This document shows, in pieces, positions 26,598 to 36,348 of a stretch of DNA of 64,000 nucleotides. The notes below the pieces were generated by a model. That model saw only the letters and a list, made by a program, of their open reading frames with translations, did no database searches and was not told the DNA's origin. This stretch comes from RGIG1995 sp045587445 (GTDB lineage: Bacteria > Bacillota > Clostridia > Oscillospirales > CAG-272), in contig JAZNCH010000053.1 in NCBI GenBank assembly GCA_045587445.1, positions 1-64,000 on the forward strand. The letters are read 5' to 3'. The position numbers were made by a program, and so were the translations under genes. The first letter of the stretch is position 1; each line of letters begins with the position of its first letter.

Positions 26598-26634
26598 AAA
26601 ACAGATGTATGTGGGTGAAGCCACATACATCACA
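26598..26634 (-). terminator. Terminator after plsY
   Basis: Stem GATGTATGTGG/CCACATACATC on the minus strand, followed by TGTTTTTT. Confidence 0.85.
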
Positions 26635-26640
26635 ATTTTA

Positions 26641-27348
26641 TTATTTGCTCTTTTTAAATGAAAATTTGTTTTCTTCATTGTTGAGCAGTCTTTTGATGTT
26701 TGAACGGTGGTTAAATACAAGTAAGATAACCAATGAAAAACAACAGATAAGTTCAACAATATTAAGCGTACCGAATTTAGCGAGTATAATCGGATAGATA
26801 AGAGAACACATAATAGAGCCAAGTGAAATAAACTTTGTTGCGGCAACTATTGCAACGAAGAGTGCGAGGAGAATTAAAGCAACCAAAGGATTGGTGCAAA
26901 GAATCATTGCAAGAGCGGTTGCAACACCTTTTCCGCCTTTAAAGTTATAATAAAGAGGCCAAGTATGCCCGATAATTGTGCCAAGTCCTGCAACGTAAGC
27001 CCCGCCTTTTCCTATAACGATATAACCTAAAAGACAAGCAAGGACAGCTTTTAAAATATCGCCGAAAAGGGTGAAGACAGCAGCTTTCGTGCCGTATGTT
27101 CTCATCATATTCGTCATACCCGCATTGCCGCTTCCGTGTTCGCGAATATCATCGTTATATTTTTTCTTTGAAATAAAGGTAGCAAAATTAAAACTGCCGA
27201 ACAAATATCCTATGAGAAGAAGTAATATAAATGCAGGAAGTGAGTATTGCCACGGAATATGCACTTCGGGCTTTCCGTCAGTGTAAGTCAGCCACCCAAA
27301 AAGCTTATAAACAATACCACCTGATAACAATTCCATAAAAGCGTTCAT
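26641..27348 (-). CDS. plsY: Acyl-phosphate:glycerol-3-phosphate acyltransferase
   Basis: 235 residues with five or six membrane segments. It makes lysophosphatidate from glycerol-3-phosphate and acyl phosphate. The three conserved cytoplasmic loops are visible: GSFNFATFISKKKYNDDIREHGSGNAG (motif 1 with the Gly-Ser-Gly-Asn-Ala-Gly end), the GGKGVATALA loop and LVFNHRSNIKRLLNNEENKF (motif 3). An N-terminal extension of about 35 residues is longer than usual. It follows der by two bases, the common clostridial arrangement. Confidence 0.94.
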   Translation of the reverse strand: MNAFMELLSGGIVYKLFGWLTYTDGKPEVHIPWQYSLPAFILLLLIGYLFGSFNFATFISKKKYNDDIREHGSGNAGMTNMMRTYGTKAAVFTLFGDILKAVLACLLGYIVIGKGGAYVAGLGTIIGHTWPLYYNFKGGKGVATALAMILCTNPLVALILLALFVAIVAATKFISLGSIMCSLIYPIILAKFGTLNIVELICCFSLVILLVFNHRSNIKRLLNNEENKFSFKKSK

Positions 27349-27350
27349 AA

Positions 27351-28685
27351 TCAGTCGTTGTTATCTCCTTTCTGGCGTATTATGATTTTAATGGGAGTAC
27401 CTTTAAAACCAAAAACTTCTCTGATTCTATTTTCGATATATCTCTGGTAAGAGAAGTGGAAGAGCTCTGCATCGTTACAGAAGATAACGAAAGTAGGCGG
27501 AGCTATTCCAACCTGAGTCATATAGTAAATTTTCAAACGGCGCCCCTTGTCTGACGGCGGCTGTACTTTTGTAACAGCGTCGTTGAGTACGTCGTTAAGC
27601 ATACCGGTCGAAATGCGTAATACCGACTGCTCGTAAACATAGTTTATAAATTCAAAGAGCTTGTCGATACGCTGACCTGTTTTGGCAGATATAAACAGAA
27701 TGGGGGCGTAGGGCATATAAGCAAGAGCAGTCTGAATTTTTTGTGTAAATTCTGTAACAGTCTTGTTGTCCTTTTCAATAAGGTCCCATTTGTTTACTAC
27801 GATAATGGTAGGTTTACCGGCTTCGTGCGCAAGCCCTGCTATGTGCTCGTCCTGTTCGGTTATACCTTCCGATGCATCTATCATAAGAACGCAAACGTTT
27901 GCATTTTCGACAGCCATTTTTGAACGTAAAACGGAGTATTTTTCGATTTTGTCGTCGACTCTTGCTTTTCTTCTGATCCCTGCCGTATCAACAAATATAT
28001 ATTTACCGTGTGCGTTTTCAACACGAGTGTTGATTGCGTCTCTCGTAGTACCGGGAACATTGGAAACGATAAGTCTGTCTTCGCCGAGTATTTTGTTTAT
28101 AATAGAACTTTTTCCCGCGTTTGGTTTCCCTATGACAGCAACACTAATTGCGTCGTCATCTTCGTTTTCTTCTTCGTTTTCGGGAGGAAGGTATTCAAGC
28201 ACCTTGTCGAGAAGGTCGCCCGAGCCTGTACCGTGGATAGAAGAAACAGGGATAGGGTCGCCGATGAATCCAAGCTCATAGAATTCATAAAATTCATATG
28301 GGAGGTCGCCTATTTTATCAACCTTGTTAACACAGAGAACGACGGGTTTGTTGCTTTTTAAAAGCATTCTTGCAATATCTCTGTCATCGGCGGTAAGACC
28401 TGTTCTGACATCTGTCATAAATATTATAACATCTGCGGTTTCAATAGCTATTTCGGCTTGAAGCCGCATATATTTTAAGATGAGGTCGTCGGTTTTAGGC
28501 TCGATACCGCCGGTGTCAATGAGCATCAAGGTTCTGCCTGTCCACTCTATTTCGTGATAAATTCTATCGCGCGTAACCCCGGGGGTGTCTTCGACTATAG
28601 ATATTCGTTCGCCTGCCAATTTGTTGAAAAGAGTGCTTTTTCCAACATTTGGTCTGCCGACTATGGCAACAACAGGTTTTGACAT
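27351..28685 (-). CDS. der: Ribosome biogenesis GTPase Der (EngA)
   Basis: 444 residues. Tandem GTPase domains: first with GRPNVGKSTLFNKL, DTGGIEP and NKVD; second with GKPNAGKSSIINKI, DTAGIRRKARV and NKWD; a KH-like C-terminal domain follows (from about 355). It assists 50S subunit assembly. The gene order DUF512, propeller protein, der, plsY on one strand resembles other Clostridia. Confidence 0.97.
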   Translation of the reverse strand: MSKPVVAIVGRPNVGKSTLFNKLAGERISIVEDTPGVTRDRIYHEIEWTGRTLMLIDTGGIEPKTDDLILKYMRLQAEIAIETADVIIFMTDVRTGLTADDRDIARMLLKSNKPVVLCVNKVDKIGDLPYEFYEFYELGFIGDPIPVSSIHGTGSGDLLDKVLEYLPPENEEENEDDDAISVAVIGKPNAGKSSIINKILGEDRLIVSNVPGTTRDAINTRVENAHGKYIFVDTAGIRRKARVDDKIEKYSVLRSKMAVENANVCVLMIDASEGITEQDEHIAGLAHEAGKPTIIVVNKWDLIEKDNKTVTEFTQKIQTALAYMPYAPILFISAKTGQRIDKLFEFINYVYEQSVLRISTGMLNDVLNDAVTKVQPPSDKGRRLKIYYMTQVGIAPPTFVIFCNDAELFHFSYQRYIENRIREVFGFKGTPIKIIIRQKGDNND

Positions 28686-28722
28686 TTTTTTCTCCTTGTA
28701 GTTAAAGTAATGGTGTTAAAGC

Positions 28723-30198
28723 TCAGTTAACGGCAAATCTGTTGAAATTGCCGTCATAAACAGCACTTTCTGTTATGTAGAGAGAGTTTGTAGTAATTCC
28801 CGTAGATTTGAAGTTTGCGGGAGCAAAGAGCTGTGTTCCGGGAATCCAACGGGTATATAGCCAAATAACAGCACCGTTTGCGGGGTTAACAGCTCTTACG
28901 TATACTCTGTTTTCGTAAGCTGAAACGTATGTAATATTCATACCGTATCTCGGATATTCAAATCCGGGGTTAGGTCCAAGCTTGGGGTTGTAGAATTTGA
29001 GTACGCCCTTTGAGTCTGTGTAGAAGATACATTCTGTAATTTCGATAATGCTTTGAGTTTTTGCGCCGTCGGAACAGAAAGTTGTAACACTTCCGTCTTG
29101 CGAGGTAATAACTGCAAGGCTTTCGTCTGTAGAGAAGTAAAGCTTATCTGCCGTATTATTCAAAGCATAGATATTAAGCGTTGTAGTAATAATCTTTGTT
29201 TTGTCGCCGTAGAAATTGGAAGCATAGAAGCCGGGACCTTCGTTGGGAACGTAATAAAGCTCGTCATAGAAGACACAAATCATTCTTGCTTTAAAGGGGA
29301 AGGTTATATCTTCTCTTGTTGTAATATCTATTCTGTGAACAGAGTACTGTTCGTCAATGTAGAAGATATATGTGCCGCTTCCTGTAATACCGAGCACTTT
29401 GTTTGCGGCAAGTGTACTTACAGTATTGCCCGATTTATCGAGAACGGTAATGCCGTTGGATGCAATATAATCATATTCCCCGCTTGTATATACAAGACCG
29501 CCGACAGAAACGTTTCCTGATGCGCCCGAGGGCCATTTGCCGTCTGCAACTGTGGAAATAACGTCGGTGCTGTTGGTGATCGGAACTTCAACAGGGACTA
29601 TGGGAGCTGTGGTTTCGGGGGGAGTTGCAGGTTCTGTCTCTGGAATGTCTGTTGTTTCTTCTGTTTCGGGTGAAAGCGTTTCGCTTTCTTCGGGAATAGT
29701 TGTGTCAGCAGGGGAGGTTTGCTGAACGGTGTTTATTGTAGTATCAATAGGCTTCTTAGGTTCATCGTTACCACTGAAGATTATTGCTATAGATGCGATA
29801 ACAGACGCACAAAGAATGATAACTCCGACTAAAATACCAAACTTCTTGGTTTTTTCATCGGGGTGTTTTTGTTTTTTGTTCTTTTTCAGCAATTGTGCCG
29901 CCATCATAGCCTGCTGGTCCTGAACAGCTTTTTTCTTTCTTGCGATACGAGCTTTTCTGTGTCTTGCAAGATAGGCAGCGTTAACTTTTGAGAAAACGGT
30001 ATTTTTGTCCATTCCGCAGATAGGGCATACATCGAGTTCACTTGTAGAGCCGCAGCAGCACTGCCACTTATTATTTCCCAGTGCTTCGGGCAAATAAATA
30101 ATATTTTCTAATAATTCAGGTCTAAAAGTGAATCGTAATTCGTCGTGCAATTCGGGGCTTAGTACGATTTTCAGTTCTTTTTTTGTGTTGTTTTCCAT
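28723..30198 (-). CDS. Membrane protein with zinc ribbon and extracellular propeller-like domain
   Basis: 491 residues. The N-terminal cytoplasmic part ends in a zinc ribbon (QCCCGSTSELDVCPICGMD), then a very basic stretch, one membrane helix (about 123-145), a Thr/Pro/Glu linker of about 60 residues, and an extracellular domain of repeated four-strand units (GSGTYIFYIDEQYSVHRIDI, CIFYTDSKGVLKFYNPK), similar to DUF5050-type beta-propellers. Position between DUF512 and der suggests a housekeeping link, but the function is unknown. Confidence 0.7.
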   Translation of the reverse strand: MENNTKKELKIVLSPELHDELRFTFRPELLENIIYLPEALGNNKWQCCCGSTSELDVCPICGMDKNTVFSKVNAAYLARHRKARIARKKKAVQDQQAMMAAQLLKKNKKQKHPDEKTKKFGILVGVIILCASVIASIAIIFSGNDEPKKPIDTTINTVQQTSPADTTIPEESETLSPETEETTDIPETEPATPPETTAPIVPVEVPITNSTDVISTVADGKWPSGASGNVSVGGLVYTSGEYDYIASNGITVLDKSGNTVSTLAANKVLGITGSGTYIFYIDEQYSVHRIDITTREDITFPFKARMICVFYDELYYVPNEGPGFYASNFYGDKTKIITTTLNIYALNNTADKLYFSTDESLAVITSQDGSVTTFCSDGAKTQSIIEITECIFYTDSKGVLKFYNPKLGPNPGFEYPRYGMNITYVSAYENRVYVRAVNPANGAVIWLYTRWIPGTQLFAPANFKSTGITTNSLYITESAVYDGNFNRFAVN

Positions 30199-30232
30199 AA
30201 TACTTTACCGTCCTGATTAAAGTTAGTGTTGT

Positions 30233-31540
30233 TTATGTGTCAAGTCCCAATATCATTCGGAGGAAAATTTCTCCGTCATTGGGAACAACGGATATTTCGG
30301 TGTTAAGCTTTTCTAAAACTTCGGTTAGTTCCATACTGTCAAGGAACATCTTGCATTCACTTTCAAGCATAACACGCGGAATAAAAAGCGTTGAGCCTAA
30401 ATCTTTAGTCTTAAGCTGTTCAGAGAGGTCAATTCCGGTTATAAGACCGGCTACCGTAATATTTTCGCCAAAAAAGTTGTTATTTATATTGTAAACGTTG
30501 ACAGTCAAACCGTCAAATTTGTCTTCGAGTTTACGAGCAAGCGAGGAAATGAAAGGAAATGCTGCATTTCCCGTCGCTATCGAAACACGGCGGGGAAGAA
30601 GAGGGACTTCGTCTAATTCTTCAAAAGCAAAGTTAAATTCTTCGAGCATAGAGGCTATCATTCCGACGCCGTTTTCAATCTGTGAAAAGTCCTCGTAATA
30701 TTCGGGAGGCGGTATGTCGAGTCCCGCTTTCAGATACATTTCATCACCGCAGAAGAAAATCGAGCTGCCGTATTCTTTTTTGCAGAGCAGAGCAAAGTTT
30801 TGAACTCTTTGGATAATTTTTTGTGTTTCTTTAGGTGTAAAAGGTTCAAGAGGATAAAGCCCCTCTCTGTGTTTGGTAAGTCCTGCGGGAACGATTGAAA
30901 CACTGTTAACAGCAGGGTAAAGTGTTGCCAAATCGTGCATAGTATTGATAAGCTCGTCGCCGTCGTTTAAACCTTTGCACAGAACTATCTGACAATTCAT
31001 AGTTATGTTGTTTTCAGCGAATTTTTTTAAAAATTCAAGCGACTTTCCTGCAAAACGGTTGTTCATCATTTTGCAACGAAGTTCGGGATTAGTTGTGTGA
31101 ACGGAAATGTTTACAGGACTCATGTGCATTTTTATAATTCTTTCAACGTCTGAATCCTTTAAACCCGTAAGGGTAATATAGTTCCCCATAAGAAAAGAAA
31201 GTCTTGCATCGTCGTCTTTAAAATAAAGCGTATCACGCATTCCTTTAGGCAATTGGTCAATAAAGCAAAAAACGCACTTGTTTTTGCAAGATTTTTTGCT
31301 GTCCATAAGGTAAGTTTCAAATTCAAGACCTATATCGTCATATTCGCCTTTTTTTATATTGGCAGAATATTCAATTCCATCTCTTGAAAGTAAAAGGGTA
31401 AGTTTTCTTTCGGTAAGATAAAATCTGTAGTCGAGAACGTCGTTTATTTCATTGCCGTTGATTGATATAAGTATATCATTTGAGAGAATTCCGCATTTTG
31501 ATGAATGTGAATTTTTAATTACGTCAGCTATTTTAACCAA
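30233..31540 (-). CDS. DUF512 radical-SAM protein with N-terminal PDZ-like domain
   Basis: 435 residues. An N-terminal PDZ-like region (SNDILISINGNEINDVLD) precedes a radical-SAM-like barrel with the cysteine triad SCKNKCVFCFIDQLPKGMR, and then the DUF512 domain (VNVYNINNNFFGENITVAG). The three cysteines should bind a 4Fe-4S cluster. The family is widespread in Clostridia near der; the reaction is unknown. No gene overlaps it and the gap to the next gene downstream is 34 bases. Confidence 0.9.
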   Translation of the reverse strand: MVKIADVIKNSHSSKCGILSNDILISINGNEINDVLDYRFYLTERKLTLLLSRDGIEYSANIKKGEYDDIGLEFETYLMDSKKSCKNKCVFCFIDQLPKGMRDTLYFKDDDARLSFLMGNYITLTGLKDSDVERIIKMHMSPVNISVHTTNPELRCKMMNNRFAGKSLEFLKKFAENNITMNCQIVLCKGLNDGDELINTMHDLATLYPAVNSVSIVPAGLTKHREGLYPLEPFTPKETQKIIQRVQNFALLCKKEYGSSIFFCGDEMYLKAGLDIPPPEYYEDFSQIENGVGMIASMLEEFNFAFEELDEVPLLPRRVSIATGNAAFPFISSLARKLEDKFDGLTVNVYNINNNFFGENITVAGLITGIDLSEQLKTKDLGSTLFIPRVMLESECKMFLDSMELTEVLEKLNTEISVVPNDGEIFLRMILGLDT

Positions 31541-31687
31541 ATGTTGTCCTCTCCTTTCCTACAGATAGTTTCGAAAAAACTGCATACTTTACACAATTAT
31601 AACTATTATAGCACAATTTAACAAAAAATGCAATATATTAGTGCAATATAATATATAATATAGTATAGACAAGTGTACAACCAAAAA

Positions 31688-31724
31688 AGTGTTGACTATG
31701 TTAATATAGTTCAACACTTTTTAA
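31688..31724 (-). terminator. Terminator after the four-CxxC protein gene
   Basis: Minus-strand stem GTGTTGAACTAT/ATAGTCAACAC with a six-base loop followed by TTTTTT. Confidence 0.8.
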
Positions 31725-31726
31725 TG

Positions 31727-32368
31727 TTATTCCAAAATTAAATTATCGATATAAAGAAAATCTGCGGCTTTTTGAACTGAGTTAAGCTCAAGTGTTTTTG
31801 ATGCACCGCATTTTGTGCAAAAAATTTCGACGTTATTGCCTTTTAGCTCAAAATCATATTCTCCGTCATTATCTTCGCACTTGCACTTTATGGAATTCTC
31901 GTCTTTCATTTCGCAGAGCATAAAGCGGACAAGGTCAGAAACCTGAGCGTCTGATATACTGCCCTCGGGACTTCCGCCCATTTTTCCAATATCTTCAAGC
32001 GAATATTCACCCATAAGCTCTGCCAATTCTTTGTCTGCTTTTTCAATAGCTTCAAACACTCTGTCTTTGTTTCCTATGAAACAAATATTAATTCCGAGAA
32101 CCTTGCAAGAAAGTTCAAGCAAATCTTTTTCAAAAAACGTAGCAGAATTAATATTAAATACGTGTGGATTCTCGCACGCAAGGCAGGGAACGGTAAGTCT
32201 TATTTTATTATCTTTTGTGTAAGCCAATGAAAGCTCGCTTTCGCCGCAACTGCATTTTAATTTTATAAGGTCGCCACTGAGTGCAAACGTTCCTACCATA
32301 CTCATTACGGTAGTACCGCATTTAGGGCATCTGTAGCTTACTATAGATTCTTTAGGTTTAAGGACCAT
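31727..32368 (-). CDS. Zinc-ribbon protein with several CxxC pairs, function unknown
   Basis: 213 residues, soluble. Cys pairs at YRCPKCGTT, LKCSCGES, CLACENPH, KCKCEDND and FCTKCGAS suggest two or more zinc ribbons, one at each end and one central. The middle has a helix-rich segment (FEAIEKADKELAELMGEYSL). Upstream on the same strand lies an unknown single-pass membrane protein gene 25 bases away, so the two form an operon. I do not recognise the family. Confidence 0.7.
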   Translation of the reverse strand: MVLKPKESIVSYRCPKCGTTVMSMVGTFALSGDLIKLKCSCGESELSLAYTKDNKIRLTVPCLACENPHVFNINSATFFEKDLLELSCKVLGINICFIGNKDRVFEAIEKADKELAELMGEYSLEDIGKMGGSPEGSISDAQVSDLVRFMLCEMKDENSIKCKCEDNDGEYDFELKGNNVEIFCTKCGASKTLELNSVQKAADFLYIDNLILE

Positions 32369-32393
32369 TGTGTATATATCTCCTTTTAGGTGG

Positions 32394-33224
32394 TTAGTTT
32401 TCGGTGGTTTCTGCAGGTTCTTCTTTTACCGTGTATTCTGCACGGTTAGTGAGTCCTGCGGTTGCTTTTTGATTCTTTTTCTTATATTTGGTTATATCAA
32501 GTTTTTCTCTGTAGTACGAATAATCAAATACGGGAAGCTTACCGTAGGGTTCGGAAAGAAGCACGTCGTTTTTGTAGTAGATATTTAAAACAAGGTACTT
32601 ATCTTTGGTGATTTCTTTAAATTTATTAACCTCATCTTCTGTTGCATTAAATGCCGGTTCTTCAACGATAAGCGAATTCAAATCAACTCCGTCAAAAATA
32701 AGACGTCTATAGTTGTACATATTTTTTGTGCCGGAAATATACTTGTATTCGGTATAGGTATTTCCAAGTCCGTCGGTAAGCCTAAAGACAAAAGGCTCAA
32801 AATCGGGTTCGTCGGAGAGCGAATAATCTTCCATAAGCTTATTTATCGTACTGTTGTTGTAACGTACGGTAATTTGAACTTGATTTTCGGAAGGAATATA
32901 GTATATATGACTAGCGGCGAATTTGCCGTCTTTTGTAATATTGTCTTTGTGTTGGTAATAGTATACATCAAAGGAAGCAGAACTATTATTAAGACTTTGA
33001 ACGGTAGAGTCTGTCAAAAGAAGCTCTTGCATATTTTTTGGTGCTTCGCCCGAGAATATACGCCATAGCAAAATGGCAATAACGAAGAATGAGGCTAAAC
33101 GCAAAGTGTATAGCAGAGTTTTTTTGATGATTTTACCAACGGTAATTTTTTTGCCGTTCAGAGCATCATATTCATTCTGTTCATCAGGGTCATTATAGTC
33201 GTCGAAATTTTGGTATTCTGACAT
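32394..33224 (-). CDS. Single-pass membrane protein of unknown function
   Basis: 276 residues. An acidic cytoplasmic N-terminus (about 1-35), one membrane helix (about 38-60, LRLASFFVIAILLWRIF) and an extracytoplasmic beta-rich domain of about 190 residues ending in a Glu/Thr tail. It is first in a two-gene operon with the zinc-ribbon protein and is divergent from trpS. No known domain was recognised. Confidence 0.7.
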   Translation of the reverse strand: MSEYQNFDDYNDPDEQNEYDALNGKKITVGKIIKKTLLYTLRLASFFVIAILLWRIFSGEAPKNMQELLLTDSTVQSLNNSSASFDVYYYQHKDNITKDGKFAASHIYYIPSENQVQITVRYNNSTINKLMEDYSLSDEPDFEPFVFRLTDGLGNTYTEYKYISGTKNMYNYRRLIFDGVDLNSLIVEEPAFNATEDEVNKFKEITKDKYLVLNIYYKNDVLLSEPYGKLPVFDYSYYREKLDITKYKKKNQKATAGLTNRAEYTVKEEPAETTEN

Positions 33225-33307
33225 TGAGTTGTACCTCGCAATAGGATATTATTTGAAGTATTGTACCACATAAAGAATTAATATTCAAGTATTTTTTACT
33301 TAACTAC

Positions 33308-33336
33308 TTGAAAACTATGTTTTAATGTGTTAAAAT
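33308..33336 (+). promoter_or_regulatory. Promoter of trpS
   Basis: TTGAAA (33308-33313), 17-base spacer, TAAAAT (33331-33336). The leader to the ATG is only about 40 bases, so there is no T-box here. Confidence 0.72.
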
Positions 33337-33381
33337 AATTGGGTAATAATTGTAATATATGTAAAGGATAAAGATATAGAA

Positions 33382-34392
33382 ATGGAAAACACACAGCCTA
33401 AAAGAGTTTTTTCGGGAGTACAGCCCAGTGGAGTATTGACTATAGGAAACTATCTTGGTGCTATAAAGAACTGGAAGAAGTTTGAGGCAGACGAGTTTGA
33501 TTCCATATACTGTGTTGTTGATATGCACGCAATAACGGTAAGACAGGTTCCCGCCGATTTGAGAAGAAGAACTTATGAGATATTGGCGTTATATATCGCT
33601 TGCGGACTTGACCCGCAGAAGAACACGATGTTTGTACAGAGCCACGTTCCCGCACACGCAGAGCTTTCTTGGATATTGAACTGCTATACTATGTACGGCG
33701 AACTTTCAAGAATGACACAGTTTAAAGATAAGAGCCAGAAGAATGCAAGTAACGTTAACGCAGGTCTTTTCGATTATCCCGTACTTATGGCATCGGATAT
33801 ATTGCTTTATCAGACTGCTATAGTTCCGGTTGGTGTTGACCAGAAGCAGCATATTGAGCTTGCACGTGACATTGCAATGAGATATAATCAGATATACGGA
33901 GACGTATTTACTATTCCCGAGGGCTATATGGAGAAGAACGGCACTAAGATAATGTCTCTCCAAGACCCGAAGAGGAAGATGAGCAAGTCCGACGAAAACG
34001 AAAACGCATCCGTAGGCATACTTGACACCAAGGATGTTATATTGAGAAAGTTTAAGAGAGCCGTAACGGACTCCGAAACAGAGGTAAGATTTGCCGAGGG
34101 AAAAGATGGTATAAATAACCTTATGACTATTTATTCCTGCTTTACCGGTAAGACTATGGAAGAAATAGAAAAAGAATTTGCAGGTAAGGGTTACGGAGAC
34201 TTTAAGTTGGCTGTAGGTGAAACCGTTGCAGACGGACTTGAACCTGTAAGAAACAGATTTAACGAGCTTATGGCAGACAAGGCATATCTTGAATCAATAA
34301 TGAAAGAGGGAGCCGACAAGGCGGCATATATGGCAATCAAGACGCTTTCAAAGGTATACAAGAAAGTCGGCTTTGTTCCGAAGATAAGATAA
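33382..34392 (+). CDS. trpS: Tryptophanyl-tRNA synthetase
   Basis: 336 residues, normal length. Class I synthetase with the HIGH-like segment GVQPSGVLTIGNYLGAIKNW, tryptophan-pocket residues in YGVDMHAI-like VVDMHAITV, VGVDQKQHIELARD, and the KMSKS loop RKMSKSDENE. It charges tRNA-Trp. Unlike trpB at 18746 it has a short leader with no room for a T-box. Confidence 0.96.
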   Translation: MENTQPKRVFSGVQPSGVLTIGNYLGAIKNWKKFEADEFDSIYCVVDMHAITVRQVPADLRRRTYEILALYIACGLDPQKNTMFVQSHVPAHAELSWILNCYTMYGELSRMTQFKDKSQKNASNVNAGLFDYPVLMASDILLYQTAIVPVGVDQKQHIELARDIAMRYNQIYGDVFTIPEGYMEKNGTKIMSLQDPKRKMSKSDENENASVGILDTKDVILRKFKRAVTDSETEVRFAEGKDGINNLMTIYSCFTGKTMEEIEKEFAGKGYGDFKLAVGETVADGLEPVRNRFNELMADKAYLESIMKEGADKAAYMAIKTLSKVYKKVGFVPKIR

Positions 34393-34406
34393 ATTAAATG
34401 TAATTA

Positions 34407-34447
34407 AAAAAAGATTGTACAGATATTTTGTTGTACAATCTTTTTTT
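34407..34447 (+). terminator. Terminator after trpS
   Basis: Stem AAAGATTGTACA/TGTACAATCTTT, loop GATATTTTGT-like, then a run of seven T. Confidence 0.85.
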
Positions 34448-34507
34448 GTGATAATTACAGTAATGGTAGGGGGCATTATACGGTAAGCAAAGATAGCGTA
34501 GTGTAAG

Positions 34508-34578
34508 AGTTCTAACTTTGACCTCCATCTGACGAGGGAGGTGTCATTTTGCATCAGCAAAATGACGGAGGGAGAGAT
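34508..34578. repeat. REP-like palindromic unit
   Basis: Two nested palindromes: GACCTCCATCTGACGAGGGAGGT-type (stem CCTCC/GGAGG region) and TCATTTTGCATCAGCAAAATGA, followed by CGGAGGGAG. It lies between convergent genes and encodes nothing. The form matches dispersed intergenic repeats of Clostridia, but copy number cannot be judged from one window. Confidence 0.5.
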
Positions 34579-34599
34579 ATATATTAAATTTTTATATCT

Positions 34600-35373
34600 T
34601 TACCTATTCTGTCTATACACTTCAAAGCTGAGAACGGTTGATGCCGAAGCGGCAGAGAGGGCGGCGGGAAAATCTTTGCCGTATTCGATTCGTACGATAC
34701 AATCGGCTTGTTGTAAGATGGTGCTTGAAATACCCCTTTTTTCTCCGCCGACAACAAGTAACAATGGTTTTTTCAGGTCAGCGTCATACATAGAGATGCT
34801 GTTATCAAGGTCAGCGCAGATGATTTTGTAGCCTTTATTTTTAAACGTAGGTACAAAGGAATCATCAGGCGTGATAAAAATATCAAGCTGTTCGGAAGCA
34901 CCCGCAGAAGCACGGCAAACAACACCTGCGGCAGATAACCAGTTTCTCTCAGGAAGAATAATACCGGAAATACCCGAAGCATAAAGACTTCTCAAAGAGT
35001 ACCCGAAATTATACGGGTCCTCGATTCCGTCAAGCATAACGTAAAATCCATTTTCTTCAATGGTGTTTGTGTCAAGAGTAGAAAAATTTCTGTCGGAGCA
35101 TACAAAGGCTAACCCACCATGGCTGTTACCCAAAGTCAAATCATCAATAACTTGCTTTTCAACGAGTTCAAGCGTATAACCTTGTTCGTATGATCTAGCT
35201 TTAAGAAAAGAAAACTCTTTGGGTTTTCTTTTTGCTTTTTCAGCATCGTAATATACTTTTAGTATTTTTCTATTGCTTTTGTTTTCGAGAATAGCTGACA
35301 GAACGGCTCTGAAAGAAACAATACCTTCAAATATGTTGCTGTGTTCAAATTTGTCTCGTTCTTTCATAATCAA
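34600..35373 (-). CDS. SpoU/TrmH-family RNA methyltransferase
   Basis: 257 residues. An N-terminal substrate-binding region (about 1-100) and a SPOUT knot domain with motif 1 LDGIEDPYNFGYSLRS, motif 2 LLVVGGEKRGIS and motif 3 YGKDFPAALSAASASTVLSF. These enzymes methylate ribose 2'-OH in rRNA or tRNA using SAM. In motif 3 the usual LNxSxA is LSAASA, a mild divergence. The start overlaps the Ppx/GppA stop by four bases. Target nucleotide unknown. Confidence 0.88.
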   Translation of the reverse strand: MIMKERDKFEHSNIFEGIVSFRAVLSAILENKSNRKILKVYYDAEKAKRKPKEFSFLKARSYEQGYTLELVEKQVIDDLTLGNSHGGLAFVCSDRNFSTLDTNTIEENGFYVMLDGIEDPYNFGYSLRSLYASGISGIILPERNWLSAAGVVCRASAGASEQLDIFITPDDSFVPTFKNKGYKIICADLDNSISMYDADLKKPLLLVVGGEKRGISSTILQQADCIVRIEYGKDFPAALSAASASTVLSFEVYRQNR

Positions 35374-36260
35374 GACTCCAAAGATTTTAGTATTTTTTCA
35401 TAGACGTAGCCCTCGCGTATACCGCAAGTGCTGACGGTTATATTTTTGACATGCGCTATTTCAAAAAGACCGAGATATGCCGCAAGTCCGGGGATTACCG
35501 TTGTAACACGGTGGGGAACAAGCGTGTTAAGCAGGGTTATAACGTTTTCATCATAACTCCTCAATTTTTCATACATATTTTTTAAATTATTATATGTCAT
35601 TGACAACTCGGGAGAATCTGCATAGAAATGTGTGTATAGCTTATTTAGGGCAAGTGCTGTTCCGCCAACAAGTATGGCTTCCGTAACGTTTAACGGAAAT
35701 AGCTTTGTTTTTTCAAAGGACTGTACAGCAAATTCTTTCATAGCCTCAAAATCATTTCCGTTATAATCAAGATAGAGGGAAAGAGAGCCGAAGTTCATAC
35801 TTTCAGATTCTTTTTTCTGCCCCAAAAGACAATGAACAACCTCCGTGCTACCGCCGCCCATATCGATTAGAATGGCATTATCGGGGAAATTCGGCATAGT
35901 ATTTTTTACACCCGAAAAACTGTAGAATGCTTCGTCATCGCCCGACACCAAATCAATTTTTTCTCCGCAGAAATCAAGTACTGTTTTTGTTATATCATCA
36001 ATGTTTTTTGTTTTTCTCAAAGACGCCGTTGCAAAGCAGGTGAATATATCTGCATTATTTTCTTTTGCTTTGGCTTTAAAATGATTGATTATGTTACAAA
36101 GGAGAAAAATCCCGTCTGCCGAAAGAACACCGAAAGATATGTATGAAATAAGTTTTGCATTGTTGACTTCCGAAAAAGCTTCGTCTAAAATTCCATTATT
36201 GACACTGTAAATCTTCATTTTTACAGTATTTGAACCAATATCAACGACCGCAATATTCAT
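35370..36260 (-). CDS. Ppx/GppA family phosphatase
   Basis: 296 residues. Actin-like ATPase fold with phosphate-1 loop VVDIGSNTVKMKIYSV, CFATASLRKTKN, and phosphate-2 loop AILIDMGGGSTEVVH. The family hydrolyses polyphosphate or pppGpp. At about 300 residues it is the short form without the C-terminal HD-like domain of E. coli Ppx. It is the first gene of an operon with the SpoU methyltransferase and is divergent from dxs. Confidence 0.9.
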   Translation of the reverse strand: MNIAVVDIGSNTVKMKIYSVNNGILDEAFSEVNNAKLISYISFGVLSADGIFLLCNIINHFKAKAKENNADIFTCFATASLRKTKNIDDITKTVLDFCGEKIDLVSGDDEAFYSFSGVKNTMPNFPDNAILIDMGGGSTEVVHCLLGQKKESESMNFGSLSLYLDYNGNDFEAMKEFAVQSFEKTKLFPLNVTEAILVGGTALALNKLYTHFYADSPELSMTYNNLKNMYEKLRSYDENVITLLNTLVPHRVTTVIPGLAAYLGLFEIAHVKNITVSTCGIREGYVYEKILKSLES

Positions 36261-36348
36261 AGAACGTATCTCCTTTGAATTACAAATTTAAACTATTATA
36301 GCATAAACTTATGTAAAAATAAATAATAATCAGCAAAAAAGTGTGTTA

